NCBI GenBank assembly: GCA_001599715.1
Contig: BCHU01000003.1
Coordinates: 930,001-994,000, forward strand
Reading direction: 5' to 3'
DNA length: 64,000 nucleotides
Origin: Phaeotremella fagi
Lineage: Eukaryota; Basidiomycota; Tremellomycetes; Tremellales; Phaeotremellaceae
The notes under the pieces were generated by a model. That model did not search any database, was not told the origin of the DNA, and saw only the letters and a list, made by a program, of their open reading frames with translations. Positions 33,902 through 46,759 of the stretch are shown one piece after another; position 1 is the first letter of the stretch, and every line of letters starts with the position of its first letter. Both the position numbers and the translations under genes were made by a program.

Positions 33902-35239
33902 CTAGATCTCCATAACCCTTTTCATGAATTGCCAAGTTGCGAATGATAAACTGAATTTAAATGTTAGCTATGAACCCTCAGACGATAATCCACAACTACT
34001 CACCTCGACATGGGTATAACCTTCAAATAACCAATACTTAAACCAACAAAGAATCCCCTCCAACCTCTAGAACTATAAACCGAACCAACAGCCTGTCTCC
34101 AACTGATTCCACTACCACCACTAGCCCCACCAACCTGCATTCTACGTCTGACAACCTCAAAAGGATAACTAGCAGTTTGACTGATCATCCCCGCTATCCC
34201 ACCACAAATCAAATCCCTCGACGTAGGTCTGGATTTGAAATAATTCATGTCACTAGCATATTTCTTCAATGTTCCATAAGTCAAAAAAGAAACTCCGGCA
34301 TAAGGTATCATTCCTAAGATCGTTATTGAGAATCCTCGATAGAACGGATAAAACGGTAGTGATCTCGTAAACGCTGAGATGTTTTTATTCGAATTGGCAA
34401 CGTCGGCTTCGTGGTATATCAGTCGGACTGCTTGTCGTAACGTCGTCCTTTCACCTTCCGATTGATAAGCCAATCTAACTCTGATGAGTTCTAAGGGATA
34501 AGTGAATAAAACTGATGTTACACCTGATGCTGCTCCTGCAACGAAAAATCTTCCAGGTGTTCGTTTATCGGGGGTGGGTATTAGTACCTAGGGGTGGAAA
34601 TAAGAATTGATCCAAATGGGAAAAATACTATACCCACCCTTTCTAACGCATCATACGCCATGAATTTTACACCAGCATAAGGGAAGATTCTTAACAAAGT
34701 CGCTGAATGTCCTTGAAACAATCCTCTAACTCCAGACGTCTGATATATCTTGGCAGTAGCATGAAGAAGTCCTAGAGGTGTCCCTGGGTTTTATCAATAT
34801 TTTATACCGATCATCATGCAAATGAAGTGGACATACCAGCATATTTCCGAAAATCAGCGTTGGAAGTTTGAAACAATATTTTCACTCTATCCAGAGGTGC
34901 TATAGCCGTTTTTGCCTATCTCGTTAATAAGAGTTTGAAGTGTGGAGACATACGACACAACCAGCAACTCCACCTGCGATCCCACTACTTAAAACTAAAT
35001 TTCATCAGTAAGGCGATTACCATCGAGAAAGTCAAAAGGAACACACTGTAATCCCAACTACCTCTGTCTTTCGCTCGTTCCCTACTCTCCCTCCAGGATT
35101 GATTAATCGTCCATCTTTCACTCTCCCTTGCTGGTGGCCAATGGACCCTACTTGGACCACTTGAGATCGAACTTGAGCTTGGTCCACTGCCACTTGACGA
35201 CGAGGAAGAGGAAGAGGAGGAAGAGGAAGATGATTCCAT
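33902..35239 (-). CDS. LEU5: Mitochondrial coenzyme A carrier, LEU5/SLC25A42 type
   Basis: Mitochondrial carrier family with three repeats. The first signature is [15 protein letters not shown], whose PLDRVKIL form is typical of CoA/adenine-nucleotide carriers of this branch; the second is [15 protein letters not shown]; the third is [15 protein letters not shown]. Blocks [37 protein letters not shown] and [16 protein letters not shown] are intact. The N-terminus has a polyserine run of about 14 residues and a basic segment. The terminal exon is only visible after removing the intron that begins GTGAGTAGTT: the frame ends [21 protein letters not shown] at 33902. CoA transport into mitochondria is inferred from family; biochemistry cannot be read here. 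Confidence 0.88.
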
Positions 35240-35493
35240 AGGAATAAGAATGTATTTGTAACTTGTTGTTGATAGTCAATTTTCAACTTTTCACCAATGA
35301 ACTTACTTGAATTTCAGGTGGCGGTTAATTGATGATGGAAGAAAGTGAAGTCGAGATCACGTGACTGGAATAGGACACTCGCGCGTTCATCCAACCGTCA
35401 CCATCCTTGCTGTCGCTGTTGATTTATTACCTTCACCACAATACTTACATCCCCCTTCTCACCTACTCATACCCACCCACCCACACACCCACA

Positions 35494-36963
35494 ATGGCAG
35501 ACGATAGTGTTCCTCTACCATTCCCAAATCTGAAAGTTCCACAATGGGCATTCCAAATCCAACAAATAGAGAGGTTGAAGGAAGGTGCAACCCAATCATT
35601 TTGGTCAGCAATAGAAGAGGATGGTGAGTAAAGCGTTTAACATCCAATGACAACAAATCCTGACGTGATACGATTGAAATAACAGAAATGGCACCATACG
35701 TCAAAACGACATCTCTATCAATCGATCCAGAATTATTATCAAAATTAGAGAAAAAGAATACCGAGACTTTAGACGATTTCACCAAGAAATTAACTGATGC
35801 AGAGGAGAATGAAGGGGAGAGTGAGATCTCTCAATTGCTTAGATCGAAGGCTATGTATCTTTGTCGTATAGGTGATAAAGTCAGTTGGATATCGTTTTGA
35901 TGATATGAAAACTGATGGAACTCGTAGGAAAAAGCTTTACCAGCTTTAGAAATTGCTTTGGAGAAGACTGCTGGTTTGGGCGCTAGGATCGATCTCGTAC
36001 TTGCAATGGTTAGAATTGGACTTTTCTCTTCGGATCATCATTTGGTAGTTAGTACAATGGCAAGAGCTGCCGAGTGAGTTCAAAACCTGTTCAACTGTCT
36101 GATCCCCAAACTAACGTTCTGTTTTTTCCCAACAGTCTCATCGACTCTGGTGGTGATTGGGATCGTCGAAATCGATTAAAAGTTTATCGAGCAGTTCATC
36201 ATCTTTCAATTAGAGAATTCAAGGAAGCCACTGAATTACTTATTGACTCGCTTTCAACTTTCACCGCTACTGAACTCATGGAATATGATGATTTCGTTGC
36301 GTTGACTGTTTTAGCTGCTGGCGTCGGTTGTGATCGTAAAGGAATTAAATCAAAGGTAATATAGGCCAGAAGTCTGTTGTTACTAACTACTTGAATAGAT
36401 CCTATCAAGTTCAGAAGTTACCGGTGTTCTCACATCAATCCCACATTTGGCTAGCATGACGGATTCACTCTATAAATCCAATTACTCCCAATTCTTCATT
36501 TCATTAGCAGAAGTCGAACAACAATATCTAGTCACCAATCCAATCCTAGCCCCCCACGCAAGATACTACGTTCGTGAAATGCGTATCAAAGCTTATCAAC
36601 AATTATTGGAATCTTATAAAAGTTTAACGATGGAGAGAATGTGTCGTTCGTTTGGTGTCAGTGAGGCTTTCATGGATCGGTAAGTGGTAATTTTTTCCCA
36701 TTTTTTCGACAAAACTTATATGGAATCTTTTTACAGGGATTTATCACGTTTCATCGCCAATGGACGTCTTACTTGTACGATAGATAAGGTTAATGGAGTC
36801 GTCACGACGAATCGATTGGGTACGCAAACTAAGACGGCCGTTTATGAACAAATGGTCAAACAGGGTGATATACTTTTGAGTGGTGAGTGGGAGTCATCAA
36901 CGACTGGGAGCATAGCTGACATCTGTCTTAGACATTCAAAAGCTCCATCGTGTTGTTGGATAA
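35494..36963 (+). CDS. RPN7: 26S proteasome regulatory lid subunit RPN7
   Basis: Starts MADDSVPLPFPNLKVPQWAF; an in-frame extension upstream lacks an ATG and is discarded. Blocks typical of RPN7/PSMD6 include EISQLLRSKAMYLCRIGDKE, DLIDSGGDWDRRNRLKVYR, REFKEATELLIDSLSTFTA, YKSNYSQFFISLAEVEQQY and the C-terminal PCI domain YKSLTMERMCRSFGVSEAF, RFIANGRLTCTIDKVNGVV and NRLGTQTKTAVYEQMVKQGD. The last intron begins GTGAGTGGGAG, giving LLSDIQKLHRVVG-stop at 36963. About 390 residues, the usual length. It helps hold the lid to the base of the regulatory particle. Confidence 0.95.
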
Positions 36964-37112
36964 TGATAATTTTGGTTGAAGATATGTAGTTGTTATATAT
37001 GCATTTGAAGAAAGACGTCAACACGTGGCAATTGTCAACAATTAAGCTACCAAGATCCACTCCATCCACTTCTTTCTTCTTCTTTTCATTTCTATTCTTT
37101 CACATATCAACA

Positions 37113-39469
37113 ATGAGTCAAGCAGGAGTAATAGAGACAACAGTCTCCTCGATACTCCTAAGAGTGATCTCAGCTTATACACTCAAACAACCCCACTTAA
37201 TCCCTTGGCCAATTTCAGCGATCTTCGTTCCAATCTCTTACCTAGCTTATCTGCTTCTATGGCTGGGAGTCGATCAAAGATCTTTCGGTCCTGTTGTTCA
37301 GGTCAAAGAAGTTGTTGAAATTGAGTCTGAAACTGTGACTGAACTCGTTTTGACCAAGAAAGAAAAGAAAAAGATGAGAAAATTGAATGGGATCAATAAA
37401 GAAATCTATGTTCGTCGTGAAGGCGAGGTCAGTTTTCTTCCTCTGCTATCCTTCCAAAAGCTTTTCATTCACTCATCACTGAATCTGACAGACGAAATTA
37501 CATCAAATCGACGATCTCCCTTATCCATCTCTCAGGACTCTTTTCACAGGCTCAATAACCTCGTCCAGATCCCGAAACGTCCTTTCCCTGATCCTCAACA
37601 CCCTCCTAACCCTCTCAGTCCTAGATCAAACATTCACCACCAAACTCTTCTATCAGTCCAAAGAACTTTCTTACGCTAGGACATCAGATTTATCCGCACA
37701 CTCTTCAACGATCAATTTCAGATATCCGTTTGGATTGCCTTATACGACTGGGAGTGTTAGTGTCGATTATCGTCCTTTGTTACCTTTCGAGATTCAGGGG
37801 TTGGCTTCGCCAACTGGCTGGAGTAGTTCTGAGGTTTTTGTGGTTAAGTTTGAAGATGATTGGGTTGGACAGGTTAAGTTGGAGAATCTGGTTTCGGGGA
37901 TAGAATATGAATGTAAGTGAAATAGATCGATGTTGGATGACTTCAATCTTACTATTCCACCTTACAGACCGCATTCGACCAGATCAAGGAATATCATTCC
38001 CAGACCCCTCAACGTCGTCTCTCAATTTCACAACCTTCCCCGAACCATCAATGGCGAAACTATCAGGCTCACATTTCAGATTCATCCACAGTGGAACCCC
38101 CAAACCCTATACACTTCCTTACGAACCCCTGAAATCCCTCCCACCACTCTTACCACTCTCAACGCCGTTCACCTCCTTCTCCCCATCCCACGTTATCCAT
38201 CGCATAAAAGCTCATCGACTTCGTCAACCTGCTTTCAAAGTTCTTGCCGAATGGTTGGCGGATATGAGGGATCGAAAAGCTTGGGCACCGGTTAAATTTG
38301 GTATTCTCGGTGAGGGGATTGAGAAGCGTGGTGGAGGTTTGGGTGGAGAACTTTTGACTAGGTGGGTTGCGGTTAGTGGCTTTTCACTGACGTTTTCAAG
38401 ACAATTTTTGGCTAGTTCTGATGTTAAAGAGGTTTATGAGAGTCTACGTAGGTGGATATAGTTGTCTCTTGACTGATCTTTAGCCATCTTACCTTCGACC
38501 GTTCATTCGTAAGTTGTTATTAATTTGTACCTGTTTGCATCAATTGATGAATGAAATCAGATTTGATAGCGGTAAACTCGAACCTGGTGCCCTTGCGATT
38601 CCAGAGGATTCATTCAATTACGGTGACATCTCGTTCTTCAGACTTCGATTACCATCAGTAGAAATCAACGACGAACAAGCTGAAGATTGGAAAGTTGATA
38701 TTGACTCGTTGGGAAATTGGTTGAAAAGTGTCAACAACACTGCTTCCTTCAAGATTATCCTATCTCCAACTACGTTATCACCTTTCTTCGGTGGTGATGA
38801 GTTGTTAGAGAAATGGAGAGAAAGCGTTTTGGACGTTTTGAGTTTCGTACCCAACGTGGTTGTACTCTCTGAACTTGATTGTAAGTGTTCAAGAACACGT
38901 ACGGGGCGATGGAGCTAAACCCCGATTCAATTCCAGACGGTTTCGCTGCTAGTACATTAAGAAAATCAGTTGTTGAATTCGCTTCACCACCACTGGATCA
39001 ACCTCAACCTTCCAGAGTAGTTTATCCAAACAGACACAAAGCTCGTGAAGAGGCTATATCGAAATGGACGAAAATCGATGAAAAAGTAGTTGAAGAGATT
39101 GAATTTGAGAAAGTAGATCAATTGATTACATACAGACCAGCGACCAGTGGTGCGAAATGGTATGTACCCAAATTGTCCATTATAAACAGTGGACTGATAT
39201 TATAATGATGGGTCATAGGACATCAATCGAGATTGAAACTACTAGATCTGGATTACCGAGACTTATCGCCGTTGCTTTCGATCGTGGTCAACCATTCTGG
39301 AGACTTGAGGTTGTAGGTGTTAAATCGAAAAGTGGTACTGCCGTTGGAAATTTGGCGGAGAATTTCCAGAGTGTACGTAGAGACGTTTTACGACTTTTTG
39401 AGGGTTGATTGTTGACTTTGATCACAGATGTTACGTCGTTTAGGTCTTTTATCGATCAAGTGGTTCTAG
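37113..39469 (+). CDS. PhoD-like membrane protein, probably a pseudophosphatase
   Basis: About 640 residues. Two N-terminal hydrophobic segments (WPISAIFVPISYLAYLLLWL and a second around VLSLILNTLLTLSVL) are followed by SYARTSDLSAHSSTINFRYP and a beta-sandwich-like part (FVVKFEDDWVGQVKLENLV). The C-terminal half matches fungal PhoD-like phosphatases: SFNYGDISFFRLRLPSVEI, WLKSVNNTASFKIILSPTTL, FFGGDELLEKWRESVLDVL, VPNVVVLSELD/YGFAAS, SVVEFASPPLDQ and SIEIETTRSGLPRLI. However the catalytic pieces are altered: the GDxxY motif reads FGILGEGIEK, no DDHE motif is present, and the SGDRHE position reads SELDYGF. All the introns splice in frame, so this is an intact gene. A non-catalytic or repurposed role is likely. 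Confidence 0.72.
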
Positions 39470-39710
39470 TGATGATAAGTGGAAGGGGATGCAGGGAAGC
39501 GACGAGGGATGAGGAATGAAAGATGAGATGAGGGGTTATAATTATACTTGGCTCATATTTTACCCATATTCTACCCGTAGAAAGCCCAAAAAAAGTGCCA
39601 CAAAAAAAAGTCAAATGCAAAAACATCCGATCTCAGAAAGAATCATCTCTGCTTTCTATCATCTACCCATTAAAAAGAGTACTCTACATCCCCCTCTAAA
39701 CCAAAACACC

Positions 39711-40136
39711 ATGGGTTCAAGCGCCCAATTAATCCGCGACATCCGAAAAAGAGTCTCAGCGAAAGAACTCGAAATCCAAAGAAGAGCTTATCTCTTCATC
39801 GCGAGGAATACCACGCTCTCGTCTACACTCAGACATAAAGCCCAATTAGGACTTAACAGTTTGAACGGTGGTGAAGGTAGGATGGGGGCTGTTAAGAATA
39901 GATGTATTGAGACTGGACGTGGGAGGGGTAAGTGTCTTTTCATCTTTTGGAATGGGGATTTCTTTGTTGATGACATTCTGGTTTTTAGGTGTACTTTCAA
40001 AATTCGGTTTATGTCGTGTATGTCCCATTCGATTTTTTCTTTCTTTTGAACAATACTGATGATGTTTATTTAGCATCAATTCAGATTGAAGGCTTTGGCA
40101 GGGGAGATACCTGGTGTTAAGAAAGCTTCTTGGTAG
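39711..40136 (+). CDS. MRP2: Mitochondrial small-subunit ribosomal protein uS14m
   Basis: 102 residues in a few exons, MGSSAQLIRDIRKRVSAK to VKKASW-stop. The family blocks KNRCIETGRGRG, SKFGLCRHQFRLKALAGE and IPGVKKASW are intact. uS14m binds 16S-like rRNA of the mitochondrial small subunit. The bacterial zinc-binding cysteines are absent, as is usual for the mitochondrial form. It lies 241 bp downstream of the PhoD-like gene on the same strand. Confidence 0.95.
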
Positions 40137-40332
40137 TGGTGATAGAACGATTCTTTATATGGTCAGTTAACTGTTACTTGTCTTCTCGTAGCAGCACTAA
40201 CTGATTCGTAGAGCAAATAGAACGTTGAAGAGAATAATTTCTTTGTTGTATGCATATATCTACCCTCTATTCCTACCTGAACTTCTGTTGTTTCCTACTT
40301 ATTTTCTAAATTATGATTACCAGTCTAACCAT

Positions 40333-41999
40333 CTACCCATCTAAACCTTTTACCACTGCCAAAGCTCCCGTTACTGATGCTGAAATCAACGGAGTCAGAA
40401 TATAAGAAACAACAATAGTCTGAGCAACAGAAGTTTGAGTTTGTTCGTCCGCATTAGACATTTCGACAATCTATCAAGTCCAGGTTCAGTTTCTGAAATC
40501 CATCTAATCCCAATGATCCTAACTTACAGCAGCCAAAGTCAAAGCAGGTGGTCCAACAGGAACTAGAATCATTACGAAATCCAATACCTCATCTTGGAGG
40601 ATGGTGTCACCTAACCATTTCCTTACACCCCAAACCGTCAATGCTGAAATCACAGGTATCAAGAAGAATCTATACACGAATATATAGATTAAAGGGAATA
40701 CTGGAGGTTTGGAACCCTTTTTCGAACGTAGATGGGCGCCGAGGACGAACATTTGGAGAACTGTATAGAGACCTCCTAGGTTTTCTATTGATTCGGAAAA
40801 TCTGATATTGGAGGAGTCAGATGTTGGATGAGAGGAGTGGAGAGATCGATTGACTTACGGGATAAGAATCGCATTTTCATCGAACAAATTATGTCTGACA
40901 AAAGGTATCACACCGACCACAACAGCCAACACCCCACCTATCATTGGCGGATTAAAGAAACCTCTCAATTTACCTTCAGAGATTTTCAAAAGTCTCCAAC
41001 CCTTTTCAGTCCTACTTTTGATAACCAAAAGTGGTGAACTTTCATCTGAATATGGTGTAATCTCTGGATATTCGGTGGAAGCGATTTGAGCTGGTAGAGT
41101 CTCGTCTATCATACGTGTGAAAGATGAGGTTATGTCTTTTGGATTCTCGTGGGGTGTTTCGTGGTGTGACCAAGGGTGGGGGATGTGGATTGGATGGGAT
41201 TCCATTAGATATGGTCCGAATGTGAATCTGTGATCTGGGTTAGCTGTTGAACGGTACATTGTCAGCTTACCTGGTAAGATTTGCTACTAGAGCATTGATG
41301 AGGATATAAACTCTTCCTCTACTCAACACTCCGGCTAGATCGTCATGTTTACCTATCAATGGATCAAGTGTTCCTGAAGATCCAAGGGAGTTTAACAGTA
41401 GAAGAGGGAGGGATGTGACGTTGTTGAAAACAAGGCATGGACTATGGTGACAAACATCAGTATCAACCATAAGTCAAAGAGATACATCCTCCTACTCACA
41501 TGATCCATTGAGGCATCTTGAATCCCCATACCCCAAGATAACCAAAAACGATTGAAACAAGTTGAAAGAACAGCGAATAAACGACAATGATCCAATCTAA
41601 TCACATGTTTTATCAGCCTCAATAGTCATTGTTGAAAAAGGTAGAGCTGATAATGCACTCACATTCCTTGATATTACTCCACGAAGCCAATGGACCGATT
41701 TCAGAAAACAGCAAGCAAGGTAAAAAAAGAGTCACCGATAGACTTGAGATGTTCTAGATAGATCAATTAGCTTTTAATCTACCTGACGACACGTACATTC
41801 TCTCCCTCCTTGGACAGAAATTTATATTTCCTAGCTAGATAACCATAAAGGAGAACGAGGATCACAGAGATCGCTGCCTATCGAAAATTCAGTATGAATT
41901 CTTTGGTATAGTTTTTGATTTACCTGTACTGCTGACCATGTTGTTATTAATATCTGTGAGAACGGTGATGTAGAGAAGCTGGTTAACATCGTTAATGTC
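40333..41999 (-). CDS. Auxin-efflux-carrier-type membrane transporter
   Basis: About 430 residues, starting MLTSFSTSPFSQILITTWSA. N-terminal helices (SVILVLLYGYLARKYKFLS, SLSVTLFLPCLLFSEIG) and a second set beyond the hydrophilic loop (GFFNPPMIGGVLAVVVGVIP, GLYTVLQMFVLGAHL, IYIFVYRFFLIPVISALTV, FVMILVPVGPPALTLAAIVE) match the AEC family, also called Mem_trans (ECM3-like in fungi). Family signatures NNVTSLPLLLLNSL and the final VAQTIVVSYILTPLIS are present. The central loop of about 100 residues is charged and cytosolic. It is probably an ER or vacuolar-membrane transporter; the substrate is unknown. Confidence 0.85.
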
Positions 42000-42427
42000 T
42001 TGCTGAAATATCCAGTTAAGAACGTTTTTTGTATCTCTACTGTAGATCTTCATTGTATTACGTCATCTTTTTGTTGTTCTATTTTCAGTTCAGAAATCTG
42101 GATAGAACAGGTAAATATCTACTCTGAAGTCGTGATCTCGATTGACCTGGAACCATCTATGCTACAATAATCAGATCATTTTCACAATATCGTCTTGGTA
42201 AGAGATCTCGTCGCTACCGTTCATTCTTGTCTCAACGACGTTATATAGCAGCTAGAAGCTCTTCCTTTGAAGCCGAAGTCCAACGCTCTTACAATGCCAC
42301 CCTGATGCAGTATGATCTCACTGTTGTGAAATTTGTTTTCGTGTTCGTACATGAAATGGGTGAAATACAACTGAGACCGTACAAATCTATTTGAGGGTCT
42401 ATGAATGCCAATGCCAATACCAACCTC
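42000..42427. other. Intergenic region between OGG1 and the AEC gene
   Basis: About 430 bp upstream of the AEC gene and downstream of OGG1. It contains TACTGTA at 42038. No gene is supported. Confidence 0.45.
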
Positions 42428-44001
42428 CTAAAAATCACTTTCTCCTTTGACAACAAATTCCAAATTCACCAGTTCCCCCTCCCCCCTCCGAGATAAATCA
42501 ACTTTCGTAGCACTTCTCGTCCGTTTAAATCCATATCCCGAAGGTAACCCATCCATCGTCGACCCAGACCTCTTCAAAACTGTAGATGCAGAATTAGATT
42601 TAGATTTCAAAGGTGACTCAAAATCTCGTTCAGATTTGATCATGATCTTCTCCTCAATTTCGAATTCACCAGGAGTTTGGATTATTGTCTCAGGAGTTGA
42701 AATCACCGAGAAAGAAGAGTTCTCGATTTTGGTCGGAGTCCCAATCAGCCGTAATTTCGATTCCAATCCCGATTTGACAGGAGTCGATTTAACAGGTAAA
42801 TCAGCGGCAAACATGATAGCTTGACACCAACCACCCATCGGACCCCATTTCTCACTCAAAAATTTCTGAGTCTCTTCGTATAAAGGTTTTGACATTGGTT
42901 TATTTTTCAATTTGGTTGGGAAAGATGGATGTCTTGCTGCGATGGCTGCGACGTGGGTGTCTATCGGAATGAGTGATGGCTAAAACATCTATTAACACTT
43001 TGATTTGGTTTGGAGAGCATGAAACCACTTACTTGATCTAAACTCATTAACATGACGCAATCTGCAACCTTCCTTCCAACACCTTTAAGACCTAACAACA
43101 AATCCCTAACCTCGTTAACCTCAATGTTTCGTAATCCAATTAAACCGTTTTCGACCTTCTCAACCCCACCGAAAATCTCAATCAACCGTTCCAAACTCCA
43201 AGAAATGAATCCTGCTCTATACCCAAAACCCAATTCTCGTAGTTTAGCTTCTAAATCTTTTAAAGGTATTTGATCAGGTCTGGGGAAAGTGTGATAGGTG
43301 ATTTCGGATCCATCTTCTTGAGTTAGTGTAAGGAGTTTCGGGGTGAAGTTGGTACAGAGTTTTTGCATTAATGAAGTGATTCTTGGAATGTGATTATTGG
43401 TGGATGTAATGAATCTAAGATTAATCACGATCAATCGGATTTCTTCATTGGAAAATTTTTGATTTACTCACGCAATCAAACATTCCCATGGATCTTGTCT
43501 CAAAACCCTAATCCCATTTATCCTCTCACCTAACCCAACCTTCCCAAAAAGCAATGGATCCCTCTCTCTGAATTCCTCATAAAGACGAGGTAAATCAGGA
43601 TAACTGTTGAATTGCAAATAATCTGTGATCCACTGACGGCTAACTTCGTCTCTCGAAGATGATTTTGAATCTGAAGCAGGAGGATAGATACAAGTCCAAA
43701 ATATAGAATTACGATTTTGGCGTAGTAGGATAACTCTTGAAGGGTTGGTTAGACTTCTTGACCATTCCTCCGTTATCCCTGCATCACTCGAAAGATGTCG
43801 TCGATTCCATAAAAAACTTTGACCGATCGGTAAAACATTCGATAGATTTATATTATCGATGGAAGTGTTGATAGTCTTCCATTCCAATGGGAATTTCGGT
43901 ATCGATACCATCTTACTACTTGTCATCAATGATCTGGTGGAAAGATTTGATTTTGATACTGGCTTTAATAGATTTTTGGATATCTTGAATAAAATTTGCA
44001 T
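42428..44001 (-). CDS. OGG1: 8-oxoguanine DNA glycosylase OGG1
   Basis: A bifunctional base-excision repair glycosylase. Three exons; the first ends DPWECLIA and joins FITSTNNHIPRI, the second ends MLMSLDQ and joins PSLIPIDTHVAA. HhH hairpin GLKGVGRKVADCVMLM holds the catalytic lysine, and IPIDTHV the catalytic aspartate. N-terminal domain blocks are PIGQSFLW, ERDPLLFGKVGLGERINGIR. The first 30 residues (MQILFKISKNLLKPV, then Ser/Thr/Arg-rich) look like a mitochondrial targeting signal, and a second methionine at MVSIPKFPLEW offers a nuclear start. A C-terminal extension of about 120 residues after WCQAIMFAADL, basic and Ser-rich (GFKRTRSATKVDLSRR), is not part of the catalytic core. Confidence 0.93.
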
Positions 44002-44585
44002 GAAAGTTGAACATTAAATCTGGATTCACATTAAGATGACATTTTCAGGGTAAAACCCAAACGCGTTCAGTCAATGCATCCTGTTCCAATTTACTCGTTA
44101 TTTACATTTTATTTATTTCGTCTCTTATCAAAGTACCTCAATTTCTTACATACACAATTAAGAAGTAGGGGGAAAAACAAACAACAAAAGGAAAATACAA
44201 AGATAATACGGGGGAGGAAACGTTTCGATGGGGGATATAGGACGAATGCGAGGAAGTTTGATTGGAAAGTTACTGTGAATTCTAGGAAGGGAGGGGAGGG
44301 TGATGGTGGTGTTGATATGAAATTGTCTTGATGTTACATAGTTGATATGAATAAGTTTTCTGGATTCTCTCGTTGACGTTATGGTTTATGATTATGATTG
44401 ATGATTCGTATCCGTGTCGGTATTTGTAGTTGTATTTGTAGTTTGTATTTGTGTTCGTATTTGTTTCTGGCGTCCTGATTTCCTGACTAGTCGATTGATT
44501 GGTATACGGGTTAAACTCTCATCGTCGAACGATAATTCTCGACATCCCATCCCGCATTCGAGTTGAACCCATCTCTTCACCACCC
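44002..44585. other. Intergenic region upstream of OGG1
   Basis: About 580 bp with the OGG1 promoter and the SDS23 3' UTR. A simple-sequence tract of TTGTA/TTTGTAG words runs from about 44400 to 44470. Open frames here are unconvincing and low in complexity. Confidence 0.45.
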
Positions 44586-46759
44586 CTAAGTCCGTCCCAT
44601 CCCAGCCCATCTCCAAGTCAACCCAATACCACCCCCACTTCCAGCACTACTACTAGCCCGTCTCCTCTTGACCATCCCAGCGGGATCAAGATTCCATTCA
44701 CCAGTAGAACCATTATCGTCCCCATCGAGATTCATCACTTTAACCCTATCTTCCATGTAGATACTACCTCCCCCACCTGCTGACAGTGGTGACAACTTGT
44801 TTTTATAAGCTTTAGCGATGGACGACAAGATGTCCAAGATTGAAATCACGTAATGGGGTGATAATTGAGTTGGTGGGGGTTGGGGGAGAGTTGAATTTGA
44901 AGGTGACGGAGAAGTTGGGTTCTGGTTTTGGGTATGATTGTAATTCTGATAGATTGAATCGGATAACGAAAGGGATGAAAGGGATGGTGAAGACGGTGGT
45001 GAACCTGATAAAGTTAATGACGGGGTAGGTGATAAAGGTGGAGTAGCGTTTATAGGTTTCCTCAAAAAAATCCTAGAAGATGAAGTGGCGAGTATCAATT
45101 GACTGGCATGTTCCAAAGTAGTATTCCAAGTGATTGTTTGAACTGGAATCCTATCTTCACCACGTTCCACACCACCATCTTTGAACACTTGAATTTCTTT
45201 GGAAATCTTTTCCAAACCCATCCCAAGTATCTGTTTACCTTCGGATGGAATGACTAATCTTGATATCTCTGTGGTGGTGACTATACTGATCAAGTCACCT
45301 GTTGATCCGGGACTTAGGATGGTTGAATCTAAGATAGGACCTTCCATTGGTGAAGTTGGCGTTAACAGCGGTGAAGCCGTTAAAGCGGTTTGTGAAGATG
45401 ATCGAGGGAAGAGGGAAGAGTTTGAAGATCCGTTCGAACTTGAACTATCCTTCCTGGGTCTACCTGAACCAGATAAAACTCCAAGTGCACTTAATCCATA
45501 AAGACTCATTACCTGCATGGCATCCAACACTGACGCTGTGCCAGGTAAAGAAACAAGAGGATGAAGAGGGAGATTAACGTTTGTGATTGGTAACTTGAAT
45601 ATCTCCGGTGTCTCTGTAGTAATCAAATGTTCCAGTATCGCAGAGGAAGTGAGAATTTTGGGTGGATCAGATTCGATAGCAACTCTGTGAACACCTGATG
45701 CGAAAACTGGTAAAAGACTTCGAAGGGTGGTCGAAGGTGGGTATTTGTGATAAGGATTCTTTTGAGATATATCTGGATGTTTGTCAGAGAAAAATCTTGG
45801 GAAGTAACAAATGACCTTACCACAAATCGCCTCTACTCTAATCTTCTCACCTCGTTTAAGTTTCTCAACGACACTCCGTCCTCTATCATCCATCTCATCA
45901 TCTATAGCTGATTCAGACCAGTTTCTTTGGTAGGTATAATCAGAGGTAGATTTACTACCACTACCTCTGTTACTAGCAGCGGAAGCATGTAGAACAAGTA
46001 ACAAAAAAGTGTTTAAATCGGAATACTGTGGGGTGTCAGCATAAACCCTATCAAACCAACTTACATCGAAGAAACCGTATCCATTAGTTTTGACTAATAA
46101 ACAAGGTGATCCAGAACCGATAAGGATCTAACGAGGTGAGTGAAAAAAGAAAAAATTCGAAATGGACCTACCTCAACAGCCTCCTCCATCCCCATACTCC
46201 CATCAATAATCACCACTTCCTGACAATCACCCAACAAAGTCAAAGCATCAACGTCCAACCAACCTTCATCCAAAAACTCCCTAGTCCCCAACCCACTAAG
46301 ATCCTGTTTAAGTGAACCTCTATCAAATCTATCTGAAGAAGTACGTCGAACATGAGGTTGTTGAACCTGTGCTTGGGGTTGTGAATAATTCAATAAAGAT
46401 GATGAAAGACTTGATGATCCCCATGAACCGTTGCCATTCCCAGTGTTACCAGATTTGATGATATCATTATTGAAAGAGAACGATAAAGAATCTTTACGAT
46501 TCCTAGTAGACGTCGAATGGGTCGAACGAATACTCCCCTGTCGAGCTGGGACTGGTAACGGTCTAGCAGGAGAAGTAGATCTAGGTTCAGCCGGGATGGG
46601 CAATGACGGTCGACGATGATGTGAATAAGTTGGTGAATTCGGTGATGAAAGGTTTGTGTTTGGTGGGTTGAGATTGAAATTCAGATTTAATTGGGTATGT
46701 CGGGTTGAAGTTGATGTTGTGGACGCTGGTTTAGGGGAGGGGACGTTGGCGTCTTCCAT
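44586..46759 (-). CDS. SDS23: SDS23/MOC1-type CBS-domain protein
   Basis: SDS23 proteins act in the PP2A/APC cell-cycle control and TOR-responsive programmes of yeasts. Three exons. The first 150 residues are disordered; the CBS-like core begins LDVDALTLLGDCQEVVII. Recognisable blocks are FFD/YSDLNTFLLLVLHA (joined over an intron), ISQKNPYHKYPPSTTLRSL, FASGVHRVAIES, SILEHLITTE-like and MQVMSLYGLSALGVL, and ISILDILSSIAKAYKNKL near the end. Ser-rich inserts separate the CBS repeats. Function as a phosphatase regulator is taken from yeasts, not shown here. Confidence 0.85.

Noticed and set aside
44074..44331. Plus-strand frame in the OGG1 upstream region
   Set aside because: Low-complexity Lys/Arg/Gly-rich and without motif; best seen as noncoding.
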